Position numbers and translations under genes: made by a program. Shown here one piece after another: positions 32,701 through 43,900 of a stretch of DNA of 64,000 bases; within the stretch, counting starts at the first letter, position 1; every line of letters begins with the position of its first letter. Source of the DNA: Rattus norvegicus (lineage: Eukaryota > Chordata > Mammalia > Rodentia > Muridae); the NCBI RefSeq assembly GCF_036323735.1, contig NC_086025.1:110220688-110284687 (forward strand), in the 5' to 3' direction. Under the pieces are notes generated by a model. The model was given only the letters and a program-made list of their open reading frames with translations, was not told where the DNA came from and ran no database searches.

Positions 32701-35700
32701 TCCTCCTCAACTTATAGTTGATCGCCAAGTTCCCTGTGGTCAGTTAGAATCTTTCAAGGCTAGAACTTAAGGTCCTTGCAAACACAGGGAGTCTGAAATA
32801 GAGTATGGATGGTACCCAGACATATGAACAGCCTACCCTCCTGCTCAGGGCATCATAGACTCGACAGAAGCCTCTGGTACCCAAATGTGCTAATACCAAG
32901 GTGCTGCTCAGCCATCTGGAGGCTGTTGTTCTCTAGTCTCCTCCCACAGCGTCTTGGATACAGGTAAGGCTCCGTCAGGCCTAGTGGCCTTGAGAGTTAA
33001 ACCAACTTCTTGAACCTCCACAGCCAAGCATGGACCTGAGCAGAACTGGCTTCTTGCCCATGGGTACACAACCAATATAGGGGAGCAAGGACAAGTTCAG
33101 GCTAGATCTGAAGTTCTAGACTGGCCATATCCAGGATTCAGATGGGGCCTGGCTGTCCCCTAGAGTGTGGCTTTTACTCAGAAATGAGCAAACACTGCTT
33201 AGAGTTAAAAAGAAACTCAAAATAACAGACTACCAACACACATGCACAGGCACACCAGAAACCAAACAAAGTCCGACTCCAGGAAGCCTACAGCCTTTGG
33301 ACACCTAAGCGGTCCCTTTCCCAAGACTCTTTACTGACGCAAGGAAATGAGGGGCTGGAGAGTTGGCTCAGCAGTTAAAAGCCTGCTGTAGCTCACAGCC
33401 TTCCACACCTCCTGCTTCAGGGCATTTGAAGTCTGGTTCTGACATCTCAAGGTGTCAGACACATACATGGTGCACATGCATACAAGTGGGCAAAACACTC
33501 ACATACATAAAAATAAATGAGGATCCCAGGCCCTGGACAACAAGTAATCTCAGAAGGGGTCTTGGGCAGAGATGGAACAAGTGTTTTTTGGGCTTTCTGC
33601 CAGCCAGATACCCTCTCTCTGACACTCAGAGGCAAAGACAAAAGCAGAACATGCCAGTCATCCTCTACAGCAGGATGGGAAAAGATGGGAACCCTTGCTG
33701 AAGGGAGAATAGAAGGCCCAAAATAGGGTTTTGTTACAGTCAGGCCCAATAGGAAGCACAGAAGCAGGTAGAGATGTGGAGAGGGCAGCTCAAAAGGTAA
33801 ACAGGTAGGAGCAACAGTGGAGTAGTAACCCAGGGCTCTGGTCACAGAAATCATGAGCCATACTAGCTACATAGCCGGATTACCATATTCTGTGACAGAG
33901 GCCCACTAACTGATCCCTGACCTCAAAGGCTCGTGAAGGCTGGGACGAAGGAGCAGTATCTTTGCCAAATGCAGTGCTGAGGGGCTGAGCCTGGTTGACC
34001 CCTAAGGAAAGGGTCAGGGCTAAGTCTATCTTACAAAGTTCTGCACTGGGTGATATGTGAAGGATTGTGCAGGAAAGCTAAGAAGTAGGTCAGGGCCGAG
34101 GCTATGGCTGCAACATCCCAGGCTGGGACTCCCCCAGAGAAGGCACTCCCATGTGCAGTCTGACTGGTTACATTGTCCTCTGGCCTCATGAACACATCCA
34201 GAACAGGGAGCCAGCACAAACTGTTTGCCTGTCCATCTGCCCAGTCTGGATGAGCTAGAAGTTCTTGTGTTGGTTTGCCTCTGGCCTTCCTTCATGACAC
34301 CTACCAGGCACCTGCCATAATGCTTGCCTGACTTTGGAAGGGTCCTCCCTAGACTCAGGAAGGTGGCTATACACCTGGTTGGGCCAGTTGCCCAAGATAT
34401 ACCTAACACCCACACAGAGAACATCAAAGCATACACCTGTTGTAGCAGTTGACACAGGCCCCAGGGATAAGAAGTATTTGGTTGATGGCCTTGGTCAGGC
34501 AGCCTGAATATCCCAGTCTGTGATATGTCAGTGTATGAACAAGGCTGTCTCAAGCCCAGATGGATGAGCCCGAGTATACAGGCCGACTCTGCTCTCGTCT
34601 GCTTCCAAGAGCTTCCCTGGCAGCACAGGTGGCATATGGATAACACTCTCAAGTTACCATGCACCCAGCCAACTTCAGCAGCCCATAGTTTCTCCCAAAG
34701 TCCAGTGCCAGACATAGCATGGTTACCCACTACTTTTCACCCCAGCAGAGCCAAGAGTCAGCCCCCAGAATGCACAGCATGGCTGGTGCCACCTGGAGCT
34801 AAGCGTTCTGCTGAGGTCAGGCAAATGTTGCCAGCAACAGCTGAAGGTGGAAACTAAAGAGACAGTCCATCAACGTGGGTTAGACAGGAAGGCTAGCTCA
34901 GGCAGAGGTGGTGAGCCACGGTGGATCCTGAGAAGACTAGGAAAAAACCCTGGGGAGGCCTGTCTGGTGCCTTGGTAAGACAACAACAGGACCCTCCAGG
35001 GCTGCACCGCACATGCTAGTAGACTGTCATGAAGCATTCCTAGACACAGGGACATTCCCTTATTTTTGTTGCTGCACTCCCATTTTGCAGGCTATCTGTG
35101 GGTAGTCAAAGTTCCTGCATTTGCCCAAGACTCTTCCAAAATGACATATTCTAGAGGATTCTCCCAGTCTTTATGACAGGGAAACATCTTTGCTCTAGGT
35201 ATCTACCGAGACAGAAGGGAGGTGGGAAGGAGACTGGGGGCAGAGCTTGGAGATCAATGCCTATAGCTCGTCTGGATCACCAAGTGTGCTCTCAGGAACC
35301 TGTCTACCTTCCTTCCCCCTGGGACAGTACTTGGGAAGGCAGCCCCTTCACTCACTTCATTCTCCTTCATCTCCTCAGCTGCCTGACTTCAGACACCCAA
35401 GCCAGAGCAACAACGAACACAGTGTGTAGACTGGTTTGAACCAGCTAGTCTCATTAGCCACTCTAGGCAGAAGCAGAACTGTGGCTCTCTGTGTAGACCA
35501 GGAGCCAATGCCATGTGGTCTACCATCATGCCAGGACCAACTAGAAAATCCCTGAATTCCTTGGGACCCCCCCCTTCCATTGGCCTGTCTTGCTGGATTC
35601 TCACTAAATCCTAGAAAGGAAGAACTCTCCCACTAAGAAGGGCCAAGAAGCCAAGACAAGAAAAAGGTTAGCTGTGAGCAGGTTCTGATGGCCCCTAAAA

Positions 35701-37180
35701 TGAGAGGTAAATACTGGTGCTAGAATCAGCAGCTGTGGGAAACGCACCTCCAGTTGGCCCAGCCTAGGAGGGTGAGTGTCTCTCCAGGTCACTGGGATCA
35801 CCCCACACCTCCCCAAACCCTCAAGCCAAGGCAGGAAGAACATGGAGAGCCAAAGGGTAGGGAAATGGCTACACAGACTAGACCTCTCCTGGCCCTCAGC
35901 CAGGTCCTCTGTTTAAAGAAAAGCAGGGAAACAGGCCCCACCGGCCACTTTTAGCTCCTGTAAGTACAAAGAAAGCTGACGGAGACTCTGCTTTGCTTTT
36001 CAAAGAGGCTGGGAATTGAGGCAGAAAGGCCAGGGGGAAGGTGGATAGGCATTTCCCACTGAACCAGAGGTCTGATCTCTTTTACCTGGAAGAGGACATG
36101 GTTAGACCAACACAGACCAGGACTCTGAGTCCTTTTGATACACTGAGTCTTCAGATGGGAAGGTAGGACAAAGTTTTTATGTACCAGCAACCTTGGAAGC
36201 CAGCCTGGCATGGGTGAGGTGGGCCCAGGTAGAAAAACTGGCCAGGCTGGGGCAGGACAAAGTACCCGAACAGTAAAGTTTGTTGTAGGTTGCTTCCCCT
36301 AGATCAAGACCGAGCAGGGATGAGAGGCCCTTCTTTCTTACAGTTCTTCAGAGGAAACAGAGGACTCCACAGGGCACAAAAGAAGATATAGACATGGAAG
36401 CACACTTCTGGGGGTGTGGCTGCCAGAATTGGAGCCCTATCTCCAGTAAAGAAGTTTCTTCACCCAGGGGTCTACAAGTGAGGGGCAGTGTTGATGAGCA
36501 GTAGACAAGGGAGGGTACCTGTCCACAGATCTCTACATGGTCAGCTGAAAGGGATCTACAATATATCAAGGGGCACCCTGGAGGAACCAGAAGGTGAAGA
36601 CAAGAGATCTAAGGAGGAGAATGGAAATTCAGACTGGGAAGGAAAAGAGTACCATCGAACACAGAAAATGAGATTCAGAGCAAGAAAAGATAAGAAGCCT
36701 CGAGACAGGAGAGGGGTTTCATAGGCCTGGAAGGTGGATGTTTGGATAGGAAAGGTCCCGGCCACCGGCCACCGGCCCCCGGCCTCCAGGCAACGCGGCG
36801 CCGGGCCCGGCCGGCGGCCCTACCTGGTACACGGAAGCCTTGGGCAGGTCCAGGCACACGGTGCAGCACAGCACCGAGTAGAGACGCTCCTCCAGCTTTC
36901 CGCTGCCCGCTGCCACCGCCGCCGCCGCTGCCTCGGCTGCCTCGGCCGCCCGCAGCCGCTTCTTAGGCGGCGCGTCGGGGTCGCCGGCCGCCTCTTGCAG
37001 CTGCCGAGCGCCGGCCAGGCCGGCTTCGTCCGGGATCCCCGGCCCTGCCGCCTCGCCCAGAGCCGCCGCAGCCGGCCCCGCGGCAGCTCCAGGCCCGACC
37101 CCTACCCCGACCCCGGCCGGCACGGCACCCGCGGGCCCTGCAGCCGGGCCACCCCCGCCGGCCTCCTCGGCCCCGGACAT
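26784..37180 (-). CDS. Cyhr1: CYHR1/ZFTRAF1, RING-like and TRAF-type zinc-finger protein (399 aa)
   Basis: Cysteine- and histidine-rich protein 1 (now also ZFTRAF1), cytoplasmic/perinuclear; its molecular role is poorly defined. Exons: 36824-37180, 29534-29772, 28694-28905, 26784-27175. They sum to 1200 nt with clean phases. Residues 1-100 are a low-complexity Ala/Gly/Pro region encoded by the CpG island. A RING-like C-x2-C...C-x2-C finger (CCTVCLDLP; CTNGHLMCAGC; CPNCRCEI) is split by intron 1, at about residues 107-156. A TRAF-type finger follows (CGFCLRQFP, HQKEEC, CPWHGPFHELTVHEAAC, about 175-240). Residues 270-399 form a conserved C-terminal domain, possibly beta-rich like MATH domains. 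The ATG sits at the end of a strongly GC-rich 5' region. The 7-kb intron 1 contains one ID element and little else recognisable. An alternative terminal exon by intronic polyadenylation is possible (see 27544). Confidence 0.95.
27544..27549 (-). terminator. Cyhr1: Candidate intronic poly(A) signal in Cyhr1 intron 3
   Basis: On the minus strand, CCAATAAAG lies in intron 3 and is followed about 20-35 nt later by a G/U-rich element (TGTCTGTGTGTCTG). A transcript failing to splice exon 3 to exon 4 would stop at codon 28611-28613 and end here. Confidence 0.55.
29773..36823 (-). other. Cyhr1: Cyhr1 intron 1, largely unique sequence
   Basis: Seven kilobases between the first two coding exons. I recognise one ID (31079-31187) and a degraded B2-type fragment near 33350-33520; otherwise it is unusually repeat-poor for this window. 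No exon-like conserved frame is apparent, though a 234-codon open frame runs at 34026-34730. Confidence 0.7.
31079..31187 (+). repeat. Young ID SINE with perfect 15-bp duplication
   Basis: Canonical ID body with a CCAAAA-type long A tail. AAGAACTCTATGCAG is duplicated exactly at 31064-31078 and 31188-31202. It is antisense to Cyhr1. Confidence 0.95.
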
Positions 37181-37520
37181 CGCGGCCGGCCGGCCCGGCG
37201 GGCGGGTGCCGGCGCGCTCGCCGGCTGGAAGTTAGGGTCGCCGCGCGCCCCTGCCGGCTTCTCACTGCCGCGGCGACCCCGTAGCCTGCCCACCGTGCAG
37301 CTGCCTCAGTGGGCCTGGCCCGCGCGTCGGCCTGCAGCCGCCCCGGCTACCAACCCCGGTGCGGCCGCCATCTTTGTTTTCGCTGCGGACCCCCCCCACG
37401 CCACCGCCCCCTCGTCCTCCTGGTCACGTGGGCTCCGCGCAAGCCAATGGAAGCTCCGCGAGGGACAAGACGACGCGGCGGCCACCTCCAATGGGCGAGC
37501 GAGAACGCCGGAGAGCCCAC
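36750..37520 (-). promoter_or_regulatory. Cyhr1: Cyhr1 CpG island promoter
   Basis: Dense CpG sequence covering exon 1 and about 340 bp upstream. Upstream of the ATG on the minus strand are an E-box CACGTG (37425-37430) and two reversed-orientation CCAAT boxes (GCCAAT at 37443-37448, TCCAAT at 37487-37492). No TATA box is seen. The 314-codon plus-strand frame across the island is a by-product of GC richness. Confidence 0.75.
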
Positions 37521-38235
37521 CCACCCTAGAAGGTGAACAGAAGGGGGTGGGGTCCAGCAGGCGACCAGGAGAAGGGATGTGGGGTGTAGGGAGTCCGCCC
37601 TTGGAGAAGTACAATCAGTTCTGGGGTCTGGAGAGGTACCCAGACTTCAGACTCCTCGAGAGTGCAAAGCGCCCTTAGACTCCCATGTCGGGGGGTGTCT
37701 GTGCCAATGTGTACAAGAAGTTCAGGCTTGTGTGCGCAAGGCTCTGGCCTAGCTGACCAGAGTATTAGAACATAATCTTGAAAAACCCACCTACCACCAC
37801 TCAACAAGATGCAAGTGCAGGAACAGCCAGCGAAGGATTGGGTACACTCCCTAACCCATCTCTTTATCCCAGCCTCAGAGTTGGAGAAAGAGTTGGAGTA
37901 GAAGAAAGTGGGGGGTCTTAAGTTTTATGACTTGCACAGACAAGAGGGTGTCAAACAGGTAGTAATCAAGTCAGTGCAGAGGGATGTACAGTTTCTGGGA
38001 ATCGCTGAGGTACAGCCCTCTTCTGCCCTTTATGAATTCAGCCATCAGTTTGTGAAGGTCATTGCCCTAGAGGGCCACCTGCCAAGTCCACCAAGGATAT
38101 ATGCAAATTTACTATGTCCCAGGAAACCAAGGCCCAAAACTCTCTTCTCGGCAGAGAAGTTTTTAGTCTTTCTCTTTACTCTTTTAAAAATGTTTTTCTT
38201 TCTTCTTTCTTCTTTTTCTTTTCTTTCATTTTTAC

Positions 38236-38385
38236 TTTTTGATACAGGGTCTCACTGTAGATTGCACTGGCCATTCTGGAACTCACTCTGTAGACCAGCT
38301 TGGCCACCCGGAACTCACAAGAGATTGGCTTGTCTTTGCCTCCAAACTGGGATTAAAGACCTGCACCACCATGCCCAGCACACCG
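38236..38385 (-). repeat. B1 SINE, minus strand
   Basis: Reads GATACAGGGTCTCACTGTAG ... CTGTAGACCAGCTTGGCC ... GGGATTAAAGACCTGCACC, a reversed, diverged B1 between the Cyhr1 promoter and the Tmem276 3' end. Confidence 0.75.
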
Positions 38386-38542
38386 GGATTCTCTTGGCAG
38401 GTCTGCCTGAATGCCAAAGTAAATGGTATCTTATGCTAATTACACATCACCTCTCTCCTTTACTCGGGGAAATCAGCTGATACCCTAGAGGCCTGAGGAA
38501 GCTAAGAATAAGCAGATTCCATACTCCTGTATATTCCTAATG

Positions 38543-38548
38543 TTTATT
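38543..38548 (-). terminator. Tmem276: Poly(A) signal of Tmem276 (AATAAA)
   Basis: CCAATAAACATTAGG on the minus strand, 270 nt past the stop codon at 38818-38820. The Cyhr1 start codon lies only 1.4 kb further on, on the same strand. Confidence 0.75.
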
Positions 38549-38817
38549 GGAAATCGGGCCTCTGACTCACAACCATGTTCCCCCCAGAATCAGGCCCCAA
38601 GTGTCCTAAAACCTGTTCTTTGCCTTCTAATTTAAGTAAGCTTCCACACATGCATGACCAGAGAAGGAATGTTTTGCCCCATTAGTGAAACTAGAAAGGC
38701 TCGCTTTAAGAGGAAGGATAGCTTATCCCAAGGAGAGAGGGCCTCTACATGTGGGCTGGTAGGAGGGGTAGTAGTAGTACCTGGCACAGAAGCACTGAGT
38801 TGCTGTCAGTGTCACAG

Positions 38818-39571
38818 TCACTCCCACTGCAGGCGCTGTGTGTGCAAGGCCCGGCAATAGGCCCAACTACCTGCAGCCAGGGCCCAACGACAGACATCCT
38901 CCTTTGGCAGCAGTAGCAGCCTGTCCTCTTCCAGCCGGCTCAAGAGGCCCGCCACACCCAGCATGGCACCCCCCCACATCCCATAAGTGTTGGCTGTGAA
39001 AACAGCTACAATGAGGATGGTCACTGCAACCACCAGCAGTACTGCCTGCCCAGCTACAGAGCATCCTTCAGGGCCAAGGTGGTCACCAGCCACTGCCAGC
39101 ACCATGCCTCCTCCCAGAAGCAGGTTGGCAGAAGAGCGGTCCCCATTCACCCAGTGAAAATCAAAGGCCAGAAGAGGCAGACCGATGACTGTGGCAACCC
39201 AAGCTCCAGCAAGACAGTCTTCATGTGTGTTCAGCTCTGGGGCCAACATAATGACGGCGGCTAAGGTCTGCAGCAGGAAGCCAGCAGCTGCTCCTCGACT
39301 GGACTGTTGACACCGGGAAAGATAGACATGTGAAGGGAAAAGAAGCCATTTAAAAGCAGCTACTTTTAAATAGGAAAGAGTTTGGGACTGTTTGGGCAAG
39401 GAGTCCTAGCCTTACATGCCTCCCATCACACTCTTTCTAGTGCAGGGATCTACAGTTTGTGAAAGTAAGAATACTCACCTGTACAGAGCTCACCGCTGCA
39501 TGCAGAGACACCCCTGCCAACACCAGGTGGGACAGGGCAGTGCTCCATTCATTCCTGGGTTTGGAAACCAT
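38818..39571 (-). CDS. Tmem276: TMEM276, multi-pass membrane protein (192 aa)
   Basis: Two coding exons, 39479-39571 and 38818-39303, sum to 579 nt (192 aa). The protein starts MVSKPRNEWSTALSHLVLAG and ends CRALHTQRLQWE, which I recognise as TMEM276. It is rich in hydrophobic segments: about 13-27, 37-50 (FLLQTLAAVIMLAP), 60-75 (WVATVIGLPLLAF), 86-98 (LLLGGGMVLAVAG) and 110-130 (AVLLVVAVTILIVAV). It is therefore an integral membrane protein with no known activity. The acceptor CACTACAG lies 11 nt before the ATG, so exon 1 is probably noncoding; CCAG|GTGCTG at 39972 is a likely donor. It lies directly upstream of Cyhr1 in the same orientation, and read-through transcripts joining the two are annotated in human. 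Confidence 0.93.
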
Positions 39572-39971
39572 GACACGTTGAACTGTAGTGAGTTTGAGGA
39601 GATAGGTAAGGAATCCTCAAATTTGGAGAGAGGTACGCACAGAGTCTGACGATCCGCGGAGTCCTTAGGGCAGCTCTTCAGGAATCTCAAGTTCCAGAGA
39701 CCTTGGAGTAGACATTAGAGGAAATTCAGTTCCAAACTTTTTGGAGCCTGAGGTCACTAGACTCACCTGCAAGGAAGGACTAATTTACTGGGGAAGGGGA
39801 ATGGGATTGGAATCTTGGCGCCCAAGCGGGGTGTCAGTCCAGGGACTAGGAACAGCAAGAGGAGCTAGCTGTTTCTTGCTATGGCCTGAGCACGGTCCTA
39901 TACGGTCTTCCACGCCGGAGAAGGGAAGAAGCGGCAGCGAAGGCCAGCCTGCCACAGGGAGCGCGCAGCAC

Positions 39972-40070
39972 CTGGAGACGCAGAACTGAAGGCCCGAACC
40001 CGCCCACAACAGTCAGCCTCGCCTCCTAGCCCGCCCTCCTGAGGCGCGGACTGGAGCAGCTAGCTTGCAC
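39972..40070 (-). promoter_or_regulatory. Tmem276: Tmem276 noncoding first exon and promoter (approximate)
   Basis: CpG-rich stretch with a donor-like site (last exon base 39972) on the minus strand. Start-site position is inferred. Kifc2 begins about 0.8 kb away on the opposite strand, so the two promoters diverge. Confidence 0.45.
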
Positions 40071-40187
40071 GCACCAACGAGAGGAGCTCGGGCTAGAGCG
40101 GTGGGGCGGGGCCTGTGGAGGGCCGTGGGAGGCTCTAGAGGGGTGGGGCTGGAAGCATGGAGGTACTAGTTCAGTTCTAGTTTGTGG

Positions 40188-40312
40188 TTTAGATAGAGTC
40201 TCTTCATATAACCCTAGCTGTCCTGGAACTTCCTGTATAGAACAGGCTGGCTTCAAACTCACTGAGATTTGCCTGCCTCTGCCTCCTGAGAGCTGGGGTT
40301 AAAGTCATGAGT
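40188..40312 (-). repeat. B1 SINE between the Tmem276 and Kifc2 promoters
   Basis: ATAGAGTCTCTTCATATAAC ... CTGGAACTTCCTGTATAGAA ... GGGGTTAAAGTCATG reads as a reversed B1. It splits the otherwise GC-rich interval between the divergent genes. Confidence 0.75.
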
Positions 40313-40739
40313 CACAACCCATGGGCTTCAGTACAGGTTTGCAGGAGCACAGAGATTGCGAAGGGTCCAGGGTCTGAGCCGGGGATGTAGGCGTGGCTTC
40401 GGAGGAGTAGGATTGGATGAGAGAAAAGAGGTGGTGCTTCTAGGGGTCTAGGCGGAGCTGTAACTCGGAACGGGGTGGGGCTTCGAAGGAGTGTCGCTTA
40501 GCTGTGGGTGGGGCGAGGTTATGACCGAAGGGGAGATCTGGGCGGGGCTGGGTCCGGCTCCCGGGAGGGGTGGAGTCTGGGCTACCGGGGGAGGAGAGGT
40601 TGTACACCTGTACGCTGAAGTCTCCGTTCCCGTGCGCGTACCTTGGTGGGGGGTCTCCGCAGGATTCCCAAAAGAGGATAGACAGCCTTTTGGAGCTCTT
40701 TGCGAAAGAGAGACTAAAAAACGCTTGATAGGGCCTTAA

Positions 40740-40918
40740 ATACAGGTTTTGCATTTCCTCGCGGTCGCCCCTCAGTGTGGGCCCTCCGCCGGTGGAAGAT
40801 CGTCCGTGGGGGCGACCGCCACGAGCATGCGCATGGGCACTGCGGCGGGCGGGTGCAGAGACCTGGTGCGGGGACGCGGGGCGGCGCGAAGCGGTGCTCT
40901 CTGCCGCCCCGCGCCCCC
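40740..40918 (+). promoter_or_regulatory. Kifc2: Kifc2 promoter/5' leader with upstream ATGs
   Basis: GC-rich sequence immediately before the Kifc2 ATG, without a TATA box. Two out-of-frame ATGs (40827 and 40833) open a frame that overlaps the Kifc2 start. Whether they are in the mRNA depends on the transcription start, which I cannot see. Confidence 0.55.
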
Positions 40919-43900
40919 ATGTACGCCTTTTACTCTCTGCTCATCTACATCTTCTACAGTCTTTTCCGCAGGGATGGCGGTGCTGCGGCGGTCTCGGACC
41001 CCGGGGACCCCACCCAGGTGAGCGGAGTGGGCCTGCATCACGGTTGGTTACCACCATCATTCTGAGATCTGGCCAAGGCTGACCTGTGCAGCTTAAGTCC
41101 TTAGGCACTGGCTCTGGGAAATCGGGGTGTTCAGAGACCAGTATTATCTCTGTATATAGCTTGTGGGGTCAAAGACCCCAACCCCAACCCCTTGGCCCAT
41201 TTCATAAGCGAAAGAGTCGCACATGCTGCCAGCACCCTCACTTGCGCCCCATGTTCTCTTCCCAGAAAAGCGGCGGCCAACCTAGGGGTCGTCGCCGTCC
41301 GGATCAATTCACATCAGAACTGTGGACCGAGCTGAACAGCCTGGCCGGTAGGTGCATGCCAGGAGCTGCTGGGAAAAGGGTCTGGGGGATCCCTGCAGCT
41401 GGAGTACTGTAACCTCACCGAGAGGGAAGGAGGCTTCCCCTCCATCTAGTGATGCAGAATGCCTTTTCCTTCCTCACTTGCCTCGAAGGCTGCTCCGAAT
41501 CTGAAGATGGCCAGAAAGGAGCGGAGGGTGGAGCAGCTGAGGTGTCGCTGGAAGAGGCACTCATGCGCCTTGCTGAGTTCCTCTCCGTCCAGTTGGGGGC
41601 AGAAGAGAGCTGCGGGACGACTCCTGACCTGGGCAAGGTGAGCAATGCCATCTTCAGCAATTATTCCTTTCCCCAGCCTCTGTGGTCCTCACATCCCCAA
41701 CTCCTCTGCTTTGGTTCTTACTTCCTTCACAGCCTGGTGAAGTCCCCCCACTGTTGACAGTAACAAGTCAGCTCTTGGCCCTTCTGGCATGGACACGGAG
41801 CCCCCGGGGGAGGCAGGCCCTGCTCCAGGGGACTCAGCCAACCTGCCCAGTGCAACCCTCCACTCTAGATGGTCTGTAAAGAGTATAACCATTAGTGGAA
41901 GGAGCAGGGTCTATCGGAACTGGCTCTGCTCTCTATGCCAGACGTTTTCTTACTTGTAACTGGGCTCATCCCTCCCCAGGCTCTCTGTCTCAAGAAGAAA
42001 GCTCTCAGTCCACTCCCATCCTGGATGAGGTACCAAGGGATGAGACCCAGGAGCATCAGCCTCCCCAGTTGGAAGAGGAGCAGAGAGTTTGGCAGCGGCT
42101 GGAACAGCTCATTCTCGGACAGGTAAGGAAGTCAGGGATGTCAGGGGCTGGGTGAGTGTGAGAGCCCAAAGGGGATTCTGTCGTGTCCCCGACTCCTCCA
42201 CAGCTGGAAGAACTGAGACAGCAGCTGGAGCAGCAGGAAGAAGAGCTGAGTAGACTTCGTCTGGGAGTGGTGAGGCTTTGGTGTGGGCACAGGGAATAGT
42301 TGAATAGTCATCAGGTGGGTCCTGATGATGTCCCTCTCTGTCAGGGGGTGACAGACTCAGAGAAAAGAGTTCAGCACCTCACATTGGAGAATGAAGCACT
42401 GAAACAGAGCTTGAGCCTTACTCGAGACCTCCTGCTACACTGGGTGCCTGGACCGCTCACCAGACCTCCCCAGGTACTCTGCCATTTTGAGGCTATGCTA
42501 TAGTGTCTGCAGTCCAGGTTCCCGTACACCAGGTACCCAGCAACAGTACCTGAACTTCCTCAGGAATTTCGTGTTTGCTTTAGTGGAGGCCATCTCTATG
42601 AACAAAGTCTTTGCAGGGAAGCCCCATCAAGTGAGGCTGGTTTGTCTTGGAAATTATCCCCTGCCCCCATTTTTGGACTCCTAGTAACCTCAGGAAAACA
42701 CAGAGCAAAGAGCCTGGGTCAGGGAGCCTTGCATGGAGTTGGGTACTGTGGACTGAGCCATTCTTGTTCTGGCCTGAATCTGTGGGATGGAACTATAGGA
42801 TACTCTTTCCTGAGTTTGCACTTGGCTCTATGGCCCATCTGGTTCCCACTCTCTACAGGAGGAGGCAGGAGCACTGTTGGAGCTGCAGGGCCAGCTTCAA
42901 GAGGCCCAGGACACCACAGAAGCTCTCCGGGTCCAGGTGGGCTAGGGGACCTAGGGATAAGGAGGGATGGGAAACTGGGAGGGGAAGTCTGGGGCAGGAC
43001 CTGGTGCCTGTTTCCTCAGTGACAGAAGTGGGCTTGGGAGGGACAGCTGGGGGTACAGGAGCTGCAGCTGCAGGGCCTTCGAGGGGCCCTCCAGCAGCTT
43101 CAGCAGGAGACAGAACAGAACTGCAGACAGGAGCTGCAGCAAGTTCACGGACAGCTGGCAGGTAATGGCTGAGAAGGTGGTTTCTGGGAAACCTCTGCAA
43201 TCCGCTGTTTTTCCTCTCAACGGCCTTCCTCCTCTAGGACTTCGGGCACGGATGGCCAGCCTCCGTCAGGGCTGTGGGGACCTCCGAGGACTGGTCAGCA
43301 CCTTTACCCAGAGCTGTCAGGGCTCTCTGAGTGAGGCTCAGGGCCAGGTTAGGATCCCTCCCCTCCTAGTACCTTTTCTATAAGCAGTCTGTTCACTGTC
43401 CATCCCAGGGGAGCCTCTGTTATTGTTTCCCTTACTGTCCTTCAGGAGCTGCCTGTACCAGTGGGCCAGTTGTTGACACTTGGATCAGAATAATTTCTGA
43501 GTAACCCAAAGTGTCCTGATTTCTTTCTTTCTTTTTTCTATTTTTGGAGGTAGGGGAATTGATACAGATTTTCTCTGTGTAGCCCCGATGTCCTGGAACT
43601 CACTCTGTAGACCAAGCTGGTCTCAAACTCAGAGATCCACTTGCCTCTGCCTCCCAAGTGCTGGGATGAAAGTATGCACCGTCCCCACCTGGCTGTGTCC
43701 TCATTTCTGTACTGTGAAAACTGACAATTGCTGGGCAGCCCAGAAGGACAAATGATTCCTAGATTCTGTTTCAGACCCACTGAATGATGACCTCAGGTCC
43801 ACATCCACTGACAATTGTACACCCCTACAAACGATCCTTTTGCTTTCAGCACCCCACTTTACTGGGACACCTGTACACCTTTCTTCATTTTCCTCACAGG

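Noticed and set aside
36734..37678. 314-codon plus-strand ORF across the Cyhr1 CpG island
   Set aside because: Antisense shadow of exon 1 in extremely GC-rich DNA, where stop codons are rare. It has low-complexity Arg/Pro/Ala content and no splice partners.
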